In this document: positions 55,848 to 64,000 of the stretch, in pieces
How positions within the stretch are numbered: the stretch's first letter is position 1
Layout: each line of letters begins with the position of its first letter
Assembly (NCBI RefSeq): GCF_009755815.1
Contig: NZ_WRPK01000001.1
Location: 1,054,001-1,118,000, forward strand
Length of the DNA: 64,000 bases
Direction: 5' to 3'
Origin: Flavisphingomonas formosensis
Lineage (GTDB): Bacteria; Pseudomonadota; Alphaproteobacteria; Sphingomonadales; Sphingomonadaceae
The notes under the pieces: generated by a model
Databases searched by the model: none
What the model was told of the DNA's origin: nothing
What the model saw: the letters and a program-made list of their open reading frames with translations, nothing else
Made by a program: the position numbers and the translations under genes

Positions 55848-56749
55848 CCGCCACGGCCACGATCCGCCGCGGCGCGGCGCCGAAACGCAAGCGCGTGGTC
55901 GCCAAGGGCCGCGCGTCTCGCAAGCCCTCGGCGGCGAGCCGCGCGCTCGCCCTCATCCCCGTGCCAGCCGAGACGCTGCGGCAGGCGGGCAATTATCTGC
56001 TGCTCGGCCTGGCCGGCATCGCCCTGATTGCTGGCGTGGTGGCGATCAAGCTGCCCCAGATGGTCGGCCTCGAAGTCGGCGAGGCGATCGGCGACATGGG
56101 CTTCTCGGTGAAGCGGGTGGAGATCACGGGCATCGACAAGATGGACCGGTTGCCCGTCTATTCGGTGGCGCTCGACCAGAAATCGATGGCGATGCCGCTG
56201 GTCGATCTCGGCGAGATCCGCGATCGGCTGATGCAGTTCGGCTGGGTGCAGGATGCGCGCGTCTCTCGCCGGCTGCCGGATACGCTGGTGGTCGACATCG
56301 TCGAGCGCAAGCCGGCGGCGATCTGGCAGTTCAACCAGAAGCTGGCTCTGGTCGACGCCCAGGGCCATGTGCTCGCCCCGGTCGATCCGACGCAGATGCC
56401 GGACCTCCCGCTGCTGATCGGGCCGGCGGCCAATCTCCAGTCCGGCGCGCTCGCCGATCTGATCGCCGCGGCGCCGCAGATCAAGCCGATGCTGACCGGC
56501 GCGACCTGGGTCGGCGGCCGGCGGTGGGACCTGCGCTTCCAGTCCGGCGAGACGCTGGCGCTGCCGGAGGGACAGGACGCCGCCAAGGCCGCGCTCGTCA
56601 AGTTCACCCGCATGGACGCGAACGCCCGGCTGCTCGGCCAGGGATTCGTGCGCTTCGACATGCGCCTGCCCGACCGGTTCGTCGTGCGCGTCTCCAAGGA
56701 GCCGGGCAAGGAACTCGCCCCCGACAATCCCGCCAAGACCGTCACCTGA
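55844..56749 (+). CDS. ftsQ: FtsQ, divisome assembly protein
   Basis: A 301-residue bitopic membrane protein. A long basic cytoplasmic tail (KRKRVVAKGRASRKPSAASR) precedes one transmembrane segment (LLLGLAGIALIAGVVAI, about 51-67). A POTRA domain follows (GFSVKRVEITGID to LPDTLVVDIVERKPAAIWQ), then the beta domain. FtsQ recruits FtsL/FtsB to the septum. The position between ddl and ftsA is standard. Confidence 0.93.
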   Translation: MTATATIRRGAAPKRKRVVAKGRASRKPSAASRALALIPVPAETLRQAGNYLLLGLAGIALIAGVVAIKLPQMVGLEVGEAIGDMGFSVKRVEITGIDKMDRLPVYSVALDQKSMAMPLVDLGEIRDRLMQFGWVQDARVSRRLPDTLVVDIVERKPAAIWQFNQKLALVDAQGHVLAPVDPTQMPDLPLLIGPAANLQSGALADLIAAAPQIKPMLTGATWVGGRRWDLRFQSGETLALPEGQDAAKAALVKFTRMDANARLLGQGFVRFDMRLPDRFVVRVSKEPGKELAPDNPAKTVT

Positions 56750-56762
56750 GGAGCAACAGCCC

Positions 56763-58022
56763 ATGGCCCAGCCGCGCAGCGAAAACCTCATCACCGCCCT
56801 CGACATCGGATCGTCGAAGATCTGCGCGCTCATCGCCCAGGAAGGCGAGGGGGGAGAACTGCAGATCCTCGGTACCGGCCAACGCGAGAGCAAGGGCGTG
56901 AAGCGCGGCTACATCGCCGACATGGAACGCACCGAGGCGGCCATCCGCGAAGCGGTGGAGCAGGCGGAGCGGATCGCGGGCACCAATATCGAGGATGTCT
57001 GGGTCAGCTTCTCGGCGGGCGGACTGGTGAGCGACATCGCCTCCGTGGAGGTGGAGCTGGGCGGGCACCGGGTCGAGCAGGAGGATATCGACGAACTGCT
57101 GGCGGCGGGCCGCGGTTCGATCGATCCGGACGGCCGGATGGTGCTGCATGCGCAGCCGACGCTCTACACGCTCGACGGGCTGACCGGCGTCAAGAAGCCG
57201 CTCGGCCTCCATGCCGACCGGCTGGGCGTCGACATCCATGTGGTGAAGGCGGACGCCTCGCCGGTGCGCAATCTCGACCTGTGCGTGCGCAGCGCGCATC
57301 TGGAGGTGAAGTCGATCGTCGCCTCGCCGGTGGCGACCGGCATGTCCTGCCTGAGCGAGGAGGAGCGCGAGCTCGGCGTCGCGCTGGTCGAGCTCGGCGC
57401 GGGCGTCACCAACGTCTCGCTGTTCGCGGGCGGCATGCTGGTCGGCCTCAGTTCGATCCCCTATGGCGCTGCGGACATCACCGACGACATCGCCTCGGCA
57501 TTCGGCACGCGCCGCGCGCAGGCGGAGCGGATGAAGTGCTTCCACGGCTCGGCGACGATGAGCCCGCGCGACAATCACGACATGATCGAGGTGGCGCCGC
57601 TGTCGAGCGAGGAGGGTGCCGAGCCGGCGCGGATCACCCGTGCGCAGATGATCGCAGTGATCCGCCAGCGGCTGGAACATCTCACCGGCGAGATCGCTAC
57701 CGCGTTGAAAGAGCTCGGCTTCGCCGGCCCGGTCGGTCGGCAGGTGGTGCTGACCGGCGGCGGCGCGGAGCTGAAGGGCGTCGCGGACTATATGCAGGGC
57801 GTGCTCGGCCGGGCGGTTCGCATCGGCCGGCCGCGCGGGCTGGCCGGTCTGCCCGATGCGCACTCAGGCCCGGCTTTCGCCACCCTGGCGGGGCTGGCAC
57901 AGTTCGCCGCGTCCGATCCGGTGGATCTGCGCGCGGCGGTTCCGGACAGCCAGATCGTCCATCGCCCCTCGGCGGTGAACATGGTTCAGCGGCTGATCAC
58001 CGCGTTCAAGAGCGGTTACTGA
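56763..58022 (+). CDS. ftsA: FtsA, actin-like membrane tether of FtsZ
   Basis: A 419-residue actin-like ATPase. The phosphate-1 motif is ALDIGSSKICALIA, and the SHS2 (1C) domain follows at about residues 85-165. VELGAGVTNVSLFAGG is phosphate-2 and VVLTGGGAELKGV is the adenosine motif. The C-terminus ends in an amphipathic helix (NMVQRLITAFKSGY) that would anchor the protein to the membrane. GGAGCAAC lies before the ATG. Confidence 0.95.
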   Translation: MAQPRSENLITALDIGSSKICALIAQEGEGGELQILGTGQRESKGVKRGYIADMERTEAAIREAVEQAERIAGTNIEDVWVSFSAGGLVSDIASVEVELGGHRVEQEDIDELLAAGRGSIDPDGRMVLHAQPTLYTLDGLTGVKKPLGLHADRLGVDIHVVKADASPVRNLDLCVRSAHLEVKSIVASPVATGMSCLSEEERELGVALVELGAGVTNVSLFAGGMLVGLSSIPYGAADITDDIASAFGTRRAQAERMKCFHGSATMSPRDNHDMIEVAPLSSEEGAEPARITRAQMIAVIRQRLEHLTGEIATALKELGFAGPVGRQVVLTGGGAELKGVADYMQGVLGRAVRIGRPRGLAGLPDAHSGPAFATLAGLAQFAASDPVDLRAAVPDSQIVHRPSAVNMVQRLITAFKSGY

Positions 58023-58127
58023 GAAAATCATGGTGGATGTTAACTTTTTGCGTGCGTCGGCGAATCGCTTGATTCATAATCACTCAAGGGGGCGCGTTGC
58101 GCTGGCCGTGTATCGGGGAGATTGCAA
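58023..58127 (+). promoter_or_regulatory. ftsZ: ftsA-ftsZ gap with paired GANTC sites
   Basis: The gap contains two CcrM-type GANTC methylation sites four bases apart (GAATC 58062-58066 and GATTC 58071-58075). A TTAAC CtrA-like half-site lies at 58040-58044, and GGGGAG before the start at 58115-58120 is the Shine-Dalgarno. In Caulobacter ftsZ is controlled by CtrA and by GANTC methylation, so similar control is plausible. Confidence 0.5.
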
Positions 58128-59576
58128 ATGACGATCGAGTTCATTCGTCCGGAAGTGGATGAATTGCGGCCGAGAATCAGCGTGATCGGCGTAGGCGGCG
58201 CGGGCGGCAACGCCATCGCCAACATGATCGCCTCGGAGGTCCAGGGTGTAGACTTCATCGTTGCGAACACCGACGCGCAGGCGCTCAACGCTTCGCCGGC
58301 GGCGCAGCGCATTCAGCTCGGGCTGCGCATCACGCAGGGGCTGGGCGCGGGTTCGCGGCCGGAGATCGGCCGCGCCGCGGCCGAGGAGACGCTGGAGCAG
58401 GTCGAAAAGGCGCTCGACGGCGCGCACATGTGCTTCATCGCCGCCGGCATGGGCGGCGGCACCGGCACCGGCGCCGCCCCTGTGATCGCCAAGGCGGCGC
58501 GTGACCGCGGCATCCTGACCGTCGGCGTCGTCACTAAGCCGTTCAGCTTCGAGGGCGCGCGCCGCTCGCGTTCGGCCGATGCCGGCATCGACGAGCTGCA
58601 GAAGCATGTCGACACGCTGATCGTCATCCCGAACCAGAATCTGTTCCTGGTCGCCAATCCGAACACCACCTTCAAGGAGGCGTTTCAGATGGCGGACGAG
58701 GTGCTGCAGCAGGGCGTGCGCGGCATCACCGACCTGATGGTCATGCCCGGCCTCATCAACCTCGACTTTGCCGACGTCCGCTCGGTGATGGGCGAGATGG
58801 GCAAGGCGATGATGGGCACGGGCGAGAGCTCGGGCGACAATCGCGCGATCGAGGCGGCGGAAAAGGCGATCGCCAATCCGCTGCTCGACGGCGTGTCGAT
58901 GCGCGGCGCCAAGGGCGTGATCATCTCGATCACCGGCGGCGAGGACATGCGCCTGATGGAGGTCGACGAGGCCGCCAACCATATCAAGGAACTGGTCGAT
59001 CCGGACGCGAACATCATCTGGGGTTCGGCGTTCAACAACGATCTGGAGGGCAAGATCCGCGTGTCGGTCGTTGCGACCGGCATCGAGGCCGACGCATCCA
59101 ATATGCCCGAGCCGGCCAAGCTGTTCAGCTTCCCGCCGGCGCGCAAGCCGGCCGAGCCGGCCCCGGCCGCTCCGGCCCGCGCGGCAGAGCCGGCTCCGGT
59201 TCCGCCGCCGGCCGAGCCGCCCGTGGCTGAACAGGCCGCGGCGCCGCAGGCTGCCGAGACCGAGAAGGGCGGTGACGAGCTGGTGCTGGGCGAGGAGGAC
59301 GTGCTTTCCCCGGTCGTCAACAGCAATCCGCTGCCGCCGCGCGCCGAGGAACCGGGCTCGTCCGCAGGCACGCGCCGCTGGCTGACGGTGGAAGGCGATA
59401 ATGCCCGGCCGGCTCCTGCTGCCGCCGCGGCTCGTGAAGGCGGCACGCTGTTCGAGCGTATGTCCAACATCGCTCGCGGCGCCGCCAAGGCGCAGGTGGA
59501 AGAGGAAACCCCGGCGCCGCGCACGCGCGATCCGCTGGAAATCCCCCGGTTCCTCAACCGCCAGAACAACCAGTAA
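58128..59576 (+). CDS. ftsZ: FtsZ, tubulin-like division GTPase
   Basis: A 482-residue GTPase that forms the Z ring. The nucleotide site includes [14 protein letters not shown] near the N-terminus and the tubulin signature [10 protein letters not shown] near residue 107. [21 protein letters not shown] (in part: [11 protein letters not shown]) and the T7 loop [11 protein letters not shown] are present. After about residue 330 comes a long Ala/Pro/Glu-rich linker (~150 residues), then the conserved tail [12 protein letters not shown] that binds FtsA. ATG 58128 has GGGGAG seven bases upstream. A hairpin follows the stop. Confidence 0.97.
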   Translation: MTIEFIRPEVDELRPRISVIGVGGAGGNAIANMIASEVQGVDFIVANTDAQALNASPAAQRIQLGLRITQGLGAGSRPEIGRAAAEETLEQVEKALDGAHMCFIAAGMGGGTGTGAAPVIAKAARDRGILTVGVVTKPFSFEGARRSRSADAGIDELQKHVDTLIVIPNQNLFLVANPNTTFKEAFQMADEVLQQGVRGITDLMVMPGLINLDFADVRSVMGEMGKAMMGTGESSGDNRAIEAAEKAIANPLLDGVSMRGAKGVIISITGGEDMRLMEVDEAANHIKELVDPDANIIWGSAFNNDLEGKIRVSVVATGIEADASNMPEPAKLFSFPPARKPAEPAPAAPARAAEPAPVPPPAEPPVAEQAAAPQAAETEKGGDELVLGEEDVLSPVVNSNPLPPRAEEPGSSAGTRRWLTVEGDNARPAPAAAAAREGGTLFERMSNIARGAAKAQVEEETPAPRTRDPLEIPRFLNRQNNQ

Positions 59577-59585
59577 GGTTCCGTT

Positions 59586-59606
59586 CCCCTCCCGAGACGG
59601 GAGGGG
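59586..59606 (+). terminator. Terminator-like hairpin after ftsZ
   Basis: CCCCTCCCG-AGA-CGGGAGGGG gives a perfect 9-bp stem ten bases after the ftsZ stop. No T-run follows. It marks the end of the dcw operon. Confidence 0.55.
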
Positions 59607-59768
59607 GCAGGGACGGATTTGCGGCCGGTGGGGCTCAGTGCCTCGCCGGCCGTTTCTTTGCCGCGCGACGCCTCTGCCCGTTCATCTTCGGGTGGGACCG
59701 GCTTGCCGCGTCTGGACTCACGTTCAGCTTGCGGCCATCAGTGGGTCCGCTTTTATGCGGCTCATATC

Positions 59769-62144
59769 ATGAAAATCCGACTCACCCGCCCCGCGGCGTT
59801 GCTCGCGGCCTCGCTTTTTACAATCGCCTGGTCGGGCGCCCTGCGCGCGCAGGATGACACGCCCGCCGTCCCCGACGATCCGGTGCTGGATGCCCGCGCC
59901 GCCGAGGCGCGGGCTGATCCGGCTGAGGCGCTGGCGCGTTACCTGCGCGTGCTGGCCGCCCGCCCGCGGGATCTGACCGCATTGACGGGCGCCGGGCGCG
60001 CAGCGCTGGACATTGGCGACGGCAATGCGGCGATCGGCTTCTTCGCGCGTGCCGAGCAGGTGGCGCCGACGGATGGCAAGGTGAAGGCGGGGCTCGCCTC
60101 CGCGCTCGTCCAGATCGGCCAACCGCGCGCCGCACTGAAGCTGTTCGACCAGGCCGTGTCGCTCGGCGTTCCCGACGCCAGCATCGCGGCCGATCGCGGC
60201 CTCGCCTGGGATCTGCGCGGCGATCCGAAGCGAGCGCAGCGCGATTATGCGCTGGCGCTCAGCAAGGGTCCGAACGATGAGACGACGCGCCGCATGGCGC
60301 TGTCGATGGCGATCGGTGGGGATCGCACGGGCGCGATGACGGTGCTCGATCCGCTGTTGCGCAAGCAGGACAAGGCAGCCTGGCGCGCACGCGCCTTCAT
60401 CTATGCGCTGACCGGCGACCCGCAGGCGGCGAGCGATACCGCCAAGCTGCTGATGCCATCCAACCAGGCGGCCGCGATCGCGCCGTTCCTTTCCAAGATC
60501 GGCACGCTGAAGCCGGCGCAGAAGGCGATGGCGGTCAATTTCGGTCAGATTCCGGCGGATGCCGAGACCGATGCGAAGAGCCGCACGCAGCTGGCGAGCG
60601 CGCAGGACGTGCTCTCCTCCGCCTCACAATTTGGCGGCGGCCTGCCGCCAGCTCCGGCGGCATCGGCGGCATCGGCGGATCGGCCCGATCGGGCGCTGAT
60701 CCCCACCGGCAAGCCGCTCGGCCGTACTGCCGAGGCTGCGGACGGCGACGAGGGCGATGCGACACCCTCCACTCAGCCGGTCCAGCCCGTGCAGCCGATC
60801 CAGCCGTCGCGGAACGCGCGCGCCCAGCAGCAGCAGCAGCAGCGGCAGGCCAGCCGTCCCTCGCAGGAATTCGTGATCGCGCCCGATGTGTCGCGCATCG
60901 GCGCTGCGGAGCGCCCGCCGGCCGGAGCCACCTCGGTGGAGACGAAGCTGGCTGACTCCACGGGCCGAGCCACCTCGCCGACCGCTGCATCGCCGAAGCC
61001 ACCCGCGCCGAGCGTCGAGATGCGCCTCGCCGACGCCGCCGACCGCGCGACCGCCGGACCGGTCGCGCCGGCCAGCCGGCCGGCGGTATCGCCTGCTTCT
61101 GCTCTGGCGGCTGCGTCAGCCGGGGCGCGGCAGGCGGCCAGTTCCGAACCTCCGGCCACGGCAATGCCCGTCAGGGCCGATCCGATGCCGGTCCGCCAGG
61201 TCTATGGTCCGCCAGCCGACGGTTCGGACACGCCGGGCCAGCGCGCCCCCGTCCCGCAGACCGTACCCGCGCCTGCGGCCCAAGCTACGGCCATGCCGCC
61301 GCGCGCGACCTATGGTGCGCCGGCAGACCCCGGAACGGCGAAGCCTGCTCCGCGCCCGGCCGCGCCGAAGCCGGCCAATCTTGCCGCGATCGATCCGGTC
61401 GATCTCAAACCCGCCTCTGCCGCGACCAGGCCGGTCGAAAAGGCAAGGGCGCCGGACAAGACGAAGTCGGCCGCCAGGGACGAGGACGGCGGCAAGGACA
61501 AGAGCGCCACCGTCAAGACCAGGGATGAGGACTGCACGCCGGCGACCGCGGGCCGCACGGCGCACAGTGCCCATCGCCGTGGCGCAGCGCCGAGCGCCAA
61601 GTGCGCCGCGGGCGACGGCAAGGTGCGCGAGGCGGAGGCCAAGACCGACGCCAAGGGCAAGGCCGCCGGCAAGACCGCTGCCGAGGAAGAATGCGCCACG
61701 GCTGCCAAGGGCCGGACCCATGGCCGCAGTGCCAGGCAGAGCGCCAAATGCCTCGCGCTGGCCGCGAAGGACGACAAGTCCGCAAAGGATGCCAAGGACG
61801 CCAAGGGCAAGGCCGGCGGCAAGGGTGCTTCCGACAAGGGCGACGATGCCTCCGCGAAGGATGGCAAGTCGGCAGGCGACCGTTTCTGGGTGCAGGTGGC
61901 GAGCGGATCGAACAAGGCCAATCTCGGCAAGGCCTGGGATCAGGTGAAGAGCAAGAGCCGCCTGCTGCAAGGCCGGACGCCGTCCTCCACGCCCTGGAAG
62001 GGATCGAACCGCATCCTGGTCGGCCCGTTCAAGACCGACGAGGAAGCGCAGGATTTCGTGAACAAGCTCGCCAAGCAGGGCGTGTCGGGCATCCAGTTCA
62101 CCAGCCGCAAGGGATCGACGGTGGAGAAGATCTCCACGAAGTGA
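59769..62144 (+). CDS. TPR and SPOR-domain envelope protein
   Basis: A 791-residue exported protein. The signal peptide is PAALLAASLFTIAWSGALRAQ. Tetratricopeptide-like helices span about residues 30-270 (AEALARYLRVLAARPRDLTA and following). A long Pro/Ala-rich disordered region runs to about 580. A Lys/Ala-rich part then contains two similar cysteine-bearing units (DEDCTPATAGRTAHS...AKCAA and EEECATAAKGRTHGRS...AKCLA). The last 80 residues are a SPOR domain (RFWVQVASGSNKANLGKAW, then RILVGPFKTDEEAQDFVNKL), which binds denuded septal glycan. I start at ATG 59769 because the signal peptide begins there. Location after ftsZ fits a septal role. Confidence 0.82.
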   Translation: MKIRLTRPAALLAASLFTIAWSGALRAQDDTPAVPDDPVLDARAAEARADPAEALARYLRVLAARPRDLTALTGAGRAALDIGDGNAAIGFFARAEQVAPTDGKVKAGLASALVQIGQPRAALKLFDQAVSLGVPDASIAADRGLAWDLRGDPKRAQRDYALALSKGPNDETTRRMALSMAIGGDRTGAMTVLDPLLRKQDKAAWRARAFIYALTGDPQAASDTAKLLMPSNQAAAIAPFLSKIGTLKPAQKAMAVNFGQIPADAETDAKSRTQLASAQDVLSSASQFGGGLPPAPAASAASADRPDRALIPTGKPLGRTAEAADGDEGDATPSTQPVQPVQPIQPSRNARAQQQQQQRQASRPSQEFVIAPDVSRIGAAERPPAGATSVETKLADSTGRATSPTAASPKPPAPSVEMRLADAADRATAGPVAPASRPAVSPASALAAASAGARQAASSEPPATAMPVRADPMPVRQVYGPPADGSDTPGQRAPVPQTVPAPAAQATAMPPRATYGAPADPGTAKPAPRPAAPKPANLAAIDPVDLKPASAATRPVEKARAPDKTKSAARDEDGGKDKSATVKTRDEDCTPATAGRTAHSAHRRGAAPSAKCAAGDGKVREAEAKTDAKGKAAGKTAAEEECATAAKGRTHGRSARQSAKCLALAAKDDKSAKDAKDAKGKAGGKGASDKGDDASAKDGKSAGDRFWVQVASGSNKANLGKAWDQVKSKSRLLQGRTPSSTPWKGSNRILVGPFKTDEEAQDFVNKLAKQGVSGIQFTSRKGSTVEKISTK

Positions 62145-62188
62145 GGGGAGGAGTCTCGCCACTCGCGATTTGGAGTTTTTTCTTCTTC

Positions 62189-62276
62189 GTCACCCCAGCG
62201 GAAGCTGGGGTCGCTCGCAACAGTCATCCGGTTGCCCGCCGAGAGCGATGCCAGCTTCCGCTGGCATGACGGTTCA
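62189..62276. repeat. Dispersed inverted repeat
   Basis: The sequence from GTCACCCCAGCGGAAGCTGG to CCAGCTTCCGCTGGCATGAC forms a long inverted repeat with a variable centre. It is of the GTCA(C/T)CCC...GGCATGAC type also seen near 20201-20264. It probably ends the transcript of the SPOR gene. Confidence 0.6.
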
Positions 62277-62371
62277 GATTTTACCGCCGATGTTCCAGGC
62301 TCTGCCGCGGAGCATGCGTGTTTGACGCCTTGAAATTCGCCGCGTGCTTGAAACCGCCATCATGAGCAGGC

Positions 62372-63550
62372 ATGGCGCCGGCCATGCCGCATATGCTCGC
62401 GCCCTACGCCGCCGATCCCGCTCGCAGCCGGGGGCGTTTGCATGTCGAGCCTGGCGGTGAGACGCGGGGGCCGCGCGATGCCTTTCAGCGGGATCGCGAT
62501 CGCATCATCCATTCCATCGCCTTCCGCCGGCTGCGCCACAAGACGCAAGTGTTCGTCGCGCCAGGCGGCGATCATTTCCGGGTTCGGCTGACGCACAGCC
62601 TGGAGGTGGCGCAGATCGGCCGCACCATGGCGCGTGCGCTGGCGCTCAACGAGGATCTCACCGAGGCGCTGTGCCTCGCGCATGATTTCGGCCATCCGCC
62701 CTTCGGCCATTCGGGCGAGGAGGCGCTGAGCGCGGCGATGGCCGATGCCGGCGGTTTCGATCACAATGCCCATACGCTGCGTATCCTGACCCACCTGGAA
62801 TCGCCCTATCCGCGTTGGCAAGGACTCAATCTGAGCTGGGAGATGCTGGAGGGATTGGCCAAGCATAACGGCCCGGTCGCGGCGCCGGGCTGGGCGCTGC
62901 GCGAGGTGGATGCGGCCTTTCCGCTGGATCTCGACAACTGGCCGTCGCTCGAGGCGCAGATCGCCGCGGTGTCGGACGACATCGCCTATGACAATCACGA
63001 TATCGATGACGGCCTGCGCGCCGGGCTGATCGATCTGGACGAGGTGCTGGAGCTGCCGTTGATCGCGCCGGGCTGGGCGACGGCGCGGGCGCGCTATCCC
63101 GATCTCGATCGCACGCGGCTGGTGCCCGAGCTGATCCGCGAGCAGATCGGCCGGATGGTCAACGACGTGCTGGAGGAAACCCGCCGCCGCATCGTGGAAT
63201 CGGGCGTCGCCAGCGTGGACGAGGTGCGTGCCGCGGGGCGCCCGCTGGCCGGCTTCTCGCCGCAGATCGAGGCGGAGGAGAAGGAATTCACCCGCTTCAT
63301 GTATGCCCGCCTCTATCATCACCCGGCGCAGCTCGCCGCCGGGGAGAAGGCGCATCGCGTGATTGCGGCGCTGGCCGAGGCCTATCGCGCCGATCCCGCG
63401 CTGATGCCCGAAGACTGGCGCCTACGTCTGCCCGAGGACCAACCGGCGCGCGCCCGCCACATCGCCGATTTCATCGCGGGCATGACCGACCGCTACGCCA
63501 TTGCACGCTATCGCGAGATTATCGGCCCGATCGATCTCGGCGCGGCTTAG
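62372..63550 (+). CDS. dgt: dGTPase-like HD-domain dNTP triphosphohydrolase
   Basis: A 392-residue HD-superfamily enzyme expected to hydrolyse dNTPs to nucleoside and triphosphate. [20 protein letters not shown] (in part: [13 protein letters not shown]) and [15 protein letters not shown] are family signatures. The HD motif and its glycine-rich follow-up are [18 protein letters not shown]. Later, [17 protein letters not shown] supplies the final metal-binding aspartate. The length fits the shorter deoxyguanosinetriphosphate triphosphohydrolase-like group. ATG 62372 or 62387 may start it. Confidence 0.88.
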   Translation: MAPAMPHMLAPYAADPARSRGRLHVEPGGETRGPRDAFQRDRDRIIHSIAFRRLRHKTQVFVAPGGDHFRVRLTHSLEVAQIGRTMARALALNEDLTEALCLAHDFGHPPFGHSGEEALSAAMADAGGFDHNAHTLRILTHLESPYPRWQGLNLSWEMLEGLAKHNGPVAAPGWALREVDAAFPLDLDNWPSLEAQIAAVSDDIAYDNHDIDDGLRAGLIDLDEVLELPLIAPGWATARARYPDLDRTRLVPELIREQIGRMVNDVLEETRRRIVESGVASVDEVRAAGRPLAGFSPQIEAEEKEFTRFMYARLYHHPAQLAAGEKAHRVIAALAEAYRADPALMPEDWRLRLPEDQPARARHIADFIAGMTDRYAIARYREIIGPIDLGAA

Positions 63551-63561
63551 GGGGACTCCTT

Positions 63562-63588
63562 TCATCCTCCCCGTTCCGGGGAGGATGA
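63562..63588. terminator. Minimal palindrome between convergent genes
   Basis: A 27-bp perfect inverted repeat with arms TCATCCTCCCC and GGGGAGGATGA around GTTCC. It equals one end hairpin of the dispersed element and lies between two convergent genes, where it can act as a bidirectional terminator. Confidence 0.65.
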
Positions 63589-63595
63589 AGGCGGG

Positions 63596-64000
63596 CTATC
63601 GTGCCAACCCTCCGCACAGCGCCACCAGCCGGTCGATCTCCGCCTCCTCGTTATAATAATGCGGCGAGGCGCGGATCAGGGTGGGCAGGCGTCGGGCCTC
63701 GGCGTCGAGGCGGGTGCTGGCGGGATCGGAGACGCCGATGGTGATGCCGGCGGCGTCCGCGGCGCGCACCGCGGCGTCGGCGTCGACGCCATCGATGGTG
63801 AAGCTGACGATCGCGCAGGGGTGAGTGCCGAGATCGCGCAGCCGTACGCCCGGGATCGCGGCGAGCCCCGCGCGCAGCCGATCGGAGAGCAGGGCGCAGC
63901 GATCGGCGATCGCCTCCAGGCCGATGGCGCGGGCATAGTCGATCGCGGCGGCGAGGCCGAGCCGATCGGCGATGTTGCTTTCCCACGGCTCGAAGCGGCG
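63596..64000 (-). CDS. Class V aminotransferase, C-terminal part (partial)
   Basis: The last 134 codons of a gene that continues beyond the right edge of the window. The translation begins RRFEPWESNIADRLGLAAAI and contains LGTHPCAIVSFTIDG. It ends with the family's typical LPTLIRASPHYYNEEAEIDR. These match the C-terminal domain of PLP-dependent class V aminotransferases (the NifS/isopenicillin-epimerase-like group). The PLP lysine lies outside the window, so activity cannot be judged. The stop is TAG at 63596-63598. Confidence 0.82.
   Translation of the reverse strand, partial: RRFEPWESNIADRLGLAAAIDYARAIGLEAIADRCALLSDRLRAGLAAIPGVRLRDLGTHPCAIVSFTIDGVDADAAVRAADAAGITIGVSDPASTRLDAEARRLPTLIRASPHYYNEEAEIDRLVALCGGLAR

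Overview
The window looks like a chromosomal segment of an alphaproteobacterium of the Sphingomonas type. The evidence is high GC, a gapless alphaproteobacterial division and cell-wall (dcw) cluster with a meso-DAP type MurE, a NrsF-regulated ECF sigma factor with a Caulobacter-type sigF promoter, GANTC sites near ftsZ, and Sphingomonas-style dispersed palindromes. The assignment rests on recognition of gene content, not on a database comparison.

Region 1-6.65 kb is a defence segment. A Mrr-like type IV endonuclease is followed by a three-gene overlapping operon: an HTH-methyltransferase protein lacking the catalytic NPPY motif, an Eco57I-like methyltransferase carrying NPPY, and a GIY-YIG/SF2 helicase protein. 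Region 6.9-12.1 kb is a remnant of a phage packaging module (small and large terminase, minus strand). A 2.35 kb plus-strand cargo sits downstream of the terminase 3' end: an unknown gene, a peptidase-M15-like gene and an Abi_2/AbiF-type HEPN gene. The cargo is bounded on its other side by a second, decayed copy of the terminase 3' end. A strong promoter and a compact structured RNA lie directly before the Abi gene, and the Abi Shine-Dalgarno lies inside a hairpin.

Region 12.1-17.3 kb is host-like: a SRPBCC protein, a metallophosphoesterase, a methyltransferase, a secreted protein, tRNA-Gly(TCC), and an ECF sigma/NrsF anti-sigma pair with a DUF308-like membrane protein. Region 17.5-21.3 kb is a second phage-like module: four overlapping minus-strand genes including a DUF1376 protein, a divergent S24-type repressor, and palindromic operators shared by two control regions.

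Region 21.6-38.5 kb holds four giant tandem RTX proteins (1078, 1892, 1108 and 1211 aa). They are made almost wholly of calcium-binding repeats, end in a serralysin-type C-terminal domain, and have no recognisable enzyme domain and no type I secretion genes nearby. A GFA-family gene sits between the third and fourth.

Region 38.6-64 kb is core genome: cysteine synthase, a small membrane protein, then mraZ-rsmH-ftsL-ftsI-murE-murF-mraY-murD-ftsW-murG-murC-(65-aa protein)-murB-ddl-ftsQ-ftsA-ftsZ, mostly with 4-bp start/stop overlaps. A SPOR/TPR envelope protein, a dGTPase-like protein and a partial class V aminotransferase follow. A dispersed palindromic element of about 140 bp occurs between murE and murF, between the 65-aa gene and murB, between the terminase genes, and, strikingly, in frame inside murD.
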